42,912 nucleotides of DNA from Deltaproteobacteria bacterium. Lineage in GTDB: Bacteria > Myxococcota_A > UBA9160 > UBA4427. Shown here in pieces: positions 41,285 through 42,912 of the stretch. The notes beneath the pieces were generated by a model that was not told the origin of the DNA, searched no databases, and saw only the letters and a program-made list of their open reading frames with translations. Position numbers and translations under genes: made by a program. Where the stretch lies: the NCBI GenBank assembly GCA_019310975.1, contig JAFDDH010000006.1, forward strand, positions 1 to 42,912, read 5' to 3'. Numbering within the stretch: the first letter of the stretch is position 1; every line of letters starts with the position of its first letter.

Positions 41285-42912
41285 ATGAGCACGTACGTGA
41301 TCGGACTCGACTTCGGTGGCGGCGGCGGTCGCTCTCTGCTGCTCGATCTGCAGGGCGGCGGAATTGTCGTGGCTTCGCGTGCATGGCGCTTTCCGACCGC
41401 ACCAGGGACGGGCGGCCTGGGCTTCGACGTCGATCTCGACCGGGTCTGGACGCTCTTTGCCGATGCTACGCGTGAAGTCATGCGGAGGGCTGGCGCCCGG
41501 CCGGAGGAAGTCATCGGCATCGCGGCGACGGCGCTGCGCCTCGGCAACGTAATGCTCGACGAGGCCGGAGCCGCCGTTCTCGCCGTCCCCAACCGTGACG
41601 CACGCGCCGCCGGCGCCGGACTGATGCTGGGCGCGCAGCACGGCGACGCCCTCTACGAGGCCAGCGGGCGCTGGCCCTACCCGATCCACACCGCGGCCCG
41701 CCTGCAATGGCTGCAGGCCGAGCGGCCCGATGACTTTGCGCGCGTCCGCGACGTTCTGTCGATGAGTGATTGGGTCGCCTTCAAGCTCTCGGGCGAGCGC
41801 GCGTCTGATCCCAGCCAAGCCGGCGAGACCCTGCTCTTCGATCTGCACACGCGCAGCTGGTCGGAGAAGTGGATCGAGCAGCTGGAGCTCCCGCGTGAGA
41901 TCTTCCCCGAGATACGCGAGTCGGGAACGCAGCTCGGTCCCCTGCGCCCCGAGGCGGCCGAGGCGTTGGGGCTGACACCCGGGATCGTGGTCGCCATCGG
42001 GGGTGGCGACACCCAGTGCGGATTGCTCGGCGCCGGAGCGGTTCGCGTGGGCGACGCCGCCGCGGTGGCCGGCACCACCGGCCCAATCCAGCTCGTGGTC
42101 GACCGCCCGGCGATCGACGCCGAGCGTCGATTGTGGACCGGCCACCACGTGATTCCAGGTCACTGGGTCATCGAGAGCAACTGCGGCCCGCTCGGCGAGG
42201 CACTCGATTGGTTTGCCCGGCTGCTCTTTCCCGAGGCGCCAGTACCCGTGGTGCGCCTCCTGGGCGAGGCCGCGACGTCCACGCCGGGTGCGCGGGGCCT
42301 GATCTCGAGCCTCGGCGCCGAGGTCATGAACGCGAGGGCCATGGGGCTGCCCGTCGGCCATCTCACGCTGAGCCACCTCAGCAGCATCGACGAGGCGGCG
42401 CCGCGCAGACATCTGGCGCGCTCCGTCGTCGAGGGCATGGCCTGCGCGCTGCGCGCCAACCTCGAGCAGATCCTCGAGGTCTGGGGCGGCGATCACACAC
42501 CGCTGCGGGTCGCGGGCGGGCTGGCACAGAGCGAGACCTTCGTCGGCATCCTGGCGGGTGTACTGGGAGAAGAGATCGCGGTCCCCGGGCACGTCGGTGC
42601 GACTGCGCTCGGCGCAGCGCTCTGTGCCGGGGTCGGGTCGGGCGCATATCCGGATCTCCAGACTGCAGCGGGGCGGCACGTGAAGACCACCGAGCACGCC
42701 CCGGTCGCCGACCAAGCCGACGATTACGCCGCGCTCTATGCCCGTTGGAGTGCACTGCGCACGGCTCGCGCCGCGGCCGACACGGAGGCCGCCACACTCA
42801 GCATGCCCTTCGCCCTGGGTGCCCAGCGCCCGTCGACGACGCGAGCCGCCGACAAGCGGCGCCCGCGCGCGCTCGTGGCCGCGGGCTTCGATGCGGCCTC
42901 GGTGGTCGCCCT
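41285..42912 (+). CDS. FGGY-family kinase, LsrK-like, partial (runs off right edge)
   Basis: 542 codons are open to the window end. The N-terminal domain begins YVIGLDFGGGGGRSLLLDLQ (phosphate-1 motif); later segments are LSMSDWVAFKLSGERASDPS, which carries the region of the catalytic Asp, VVAIGGGDTQCGLLGAGAVR, AVAGTTGP and RVAGGLAQSETFVGILAGVL (ATP-binding C-terminal domain). The pattern FDVDLDRVWTL, NRDARA and SDWVAFKLSG is closest, among FGGY kinases I recall, to the autoinducer-2 kinase LsrK. The kinase fold should end near residue 498, but the frame continues through a Pro/Arg-rich linker to RALVAAGFDAASVVAL, which could begin a second domain. Start is ATG 41285 with GAGAGG upstream. Substrate unproven. 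Confidence 0.85.
   Translation, partial: MSTYVIGLDFGGGGGRSLLLDLQGGGIVVASRAWRFPTAPGTGGLGFDVDLDRVWTLFADATREVMRRAGARPEEVIGIAATALRLGNVMLDEAGAAVLAVPNRDARAAGAGLMLGAQHGDALYEASGRWPYPIHTAARLQWLQAERPDDFARVRDVLSMSDWVAFKLSGERASDPSQAGETLLFDLHTRSWSEKWIEQLELPREIFPEIRESGTQLGPLRPEAAEALGLTPGIVVAIGGGDTQCGLLGAGAVRVGDAAAVAGTTGPIQLVVDRPAIDAERRLWTGHHVIPGHWVIESNCGPLGEALDWFARLLFPEAPVPVVRLLGEAATSTPGARGLISSLGAEVMNARAMGLPVGHLTLSHLSSIDEAAPRRHLARSVVEGMACALRANLEQILEVWGGDHTPLRVAGGLAQSETFVGILAGVLGEEIAVPGHVGATALGAALCAGVGSGAYPDLQTAAGRHVKTTEHAPVADQADDYAALYARWSALRTARAAADTEAATLSMPFALGAQRPSTTRAADKRRPRALVAAGFDAASVVA

Overview
The window is uniformly GC-rich and densely packed with genes. It looks like an uncultured Gram-negative bacterium: it has an RND efflux pump, an AsmA-type protein and a lipoprotein. 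The density of acyl-CoA dehydrogenases, fused CaiB/BaiF CoA transferases and an LLM-class flavin/F420-type oxidoreductase suggests a Myxococcota- or Binatota-like ('deltaproteobacterial') lineage. That placement is an inference from gene content only. No RNA genes, insertion sequences or CRISPR arrays were seen.

Layout. 1-4252 (minus): an MFS transporter coupled by an ATGA overlap to a partial AsmA-like protein. 4345-7437 (plus): a three-part fusion of an ATP/ADP-translocase-like membrane domain, HEAT repeats and a cyclic-nucleotide-binding domain. 7714-27917: a large acyl-CoA catabolic region. It holds a TetR regulator, six acyl-CoA dehydrogenases, a tandem CoA transferase, an SDR, two AMP-forming acyl-CoA ligases, a double hot-dog hydratase, a crotonase, an LLM oxidoreductase, a VOC protein and a spinster-like MFS permease. 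27921-31524 (minus): a second crotonase, a GT39-like glycosyltransferase and a seven-helix membrane protein. 31579-36853: a TetR regulator divergent from an RND adaptor/permease pair. 36940-42912: an ABM monooxygenase, a tandem alkaline-phosphatase-superfamily protein, an alkylsulfatase-like lipoprotein and an LsrK-like FGGY kinase that runs off the right edge.

The main unifying observation is a 15-bp inverted repeat, TTGACG-N3-CGTCAG (usually followed by ATT). It occurs five times, always in promoter regions of the catabolic block: twice between the TetR gene at 7714-8373 and its divergent acyl-CoA dehydrogenase, and once each before the CoA-transferase/SDR pair, the hydratase-ligase operon and the six-gene dehydrogenase operon/ligase pair. 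I infer one locally encoded TetR regulon for degrading a complex carboxylic acid. A steroid- or terpenoid-like substrate is possible but unproven. No thiolase is present, so the pathway is incomplete here.

A second unifying feature is four unrelated short tandem repeat arrays, with 22-, 12-, 9- and 18-bp units. Three lie in intergenic regions just upstream of genes and one is in frame inside an acyl-CoA dehydrogenase.
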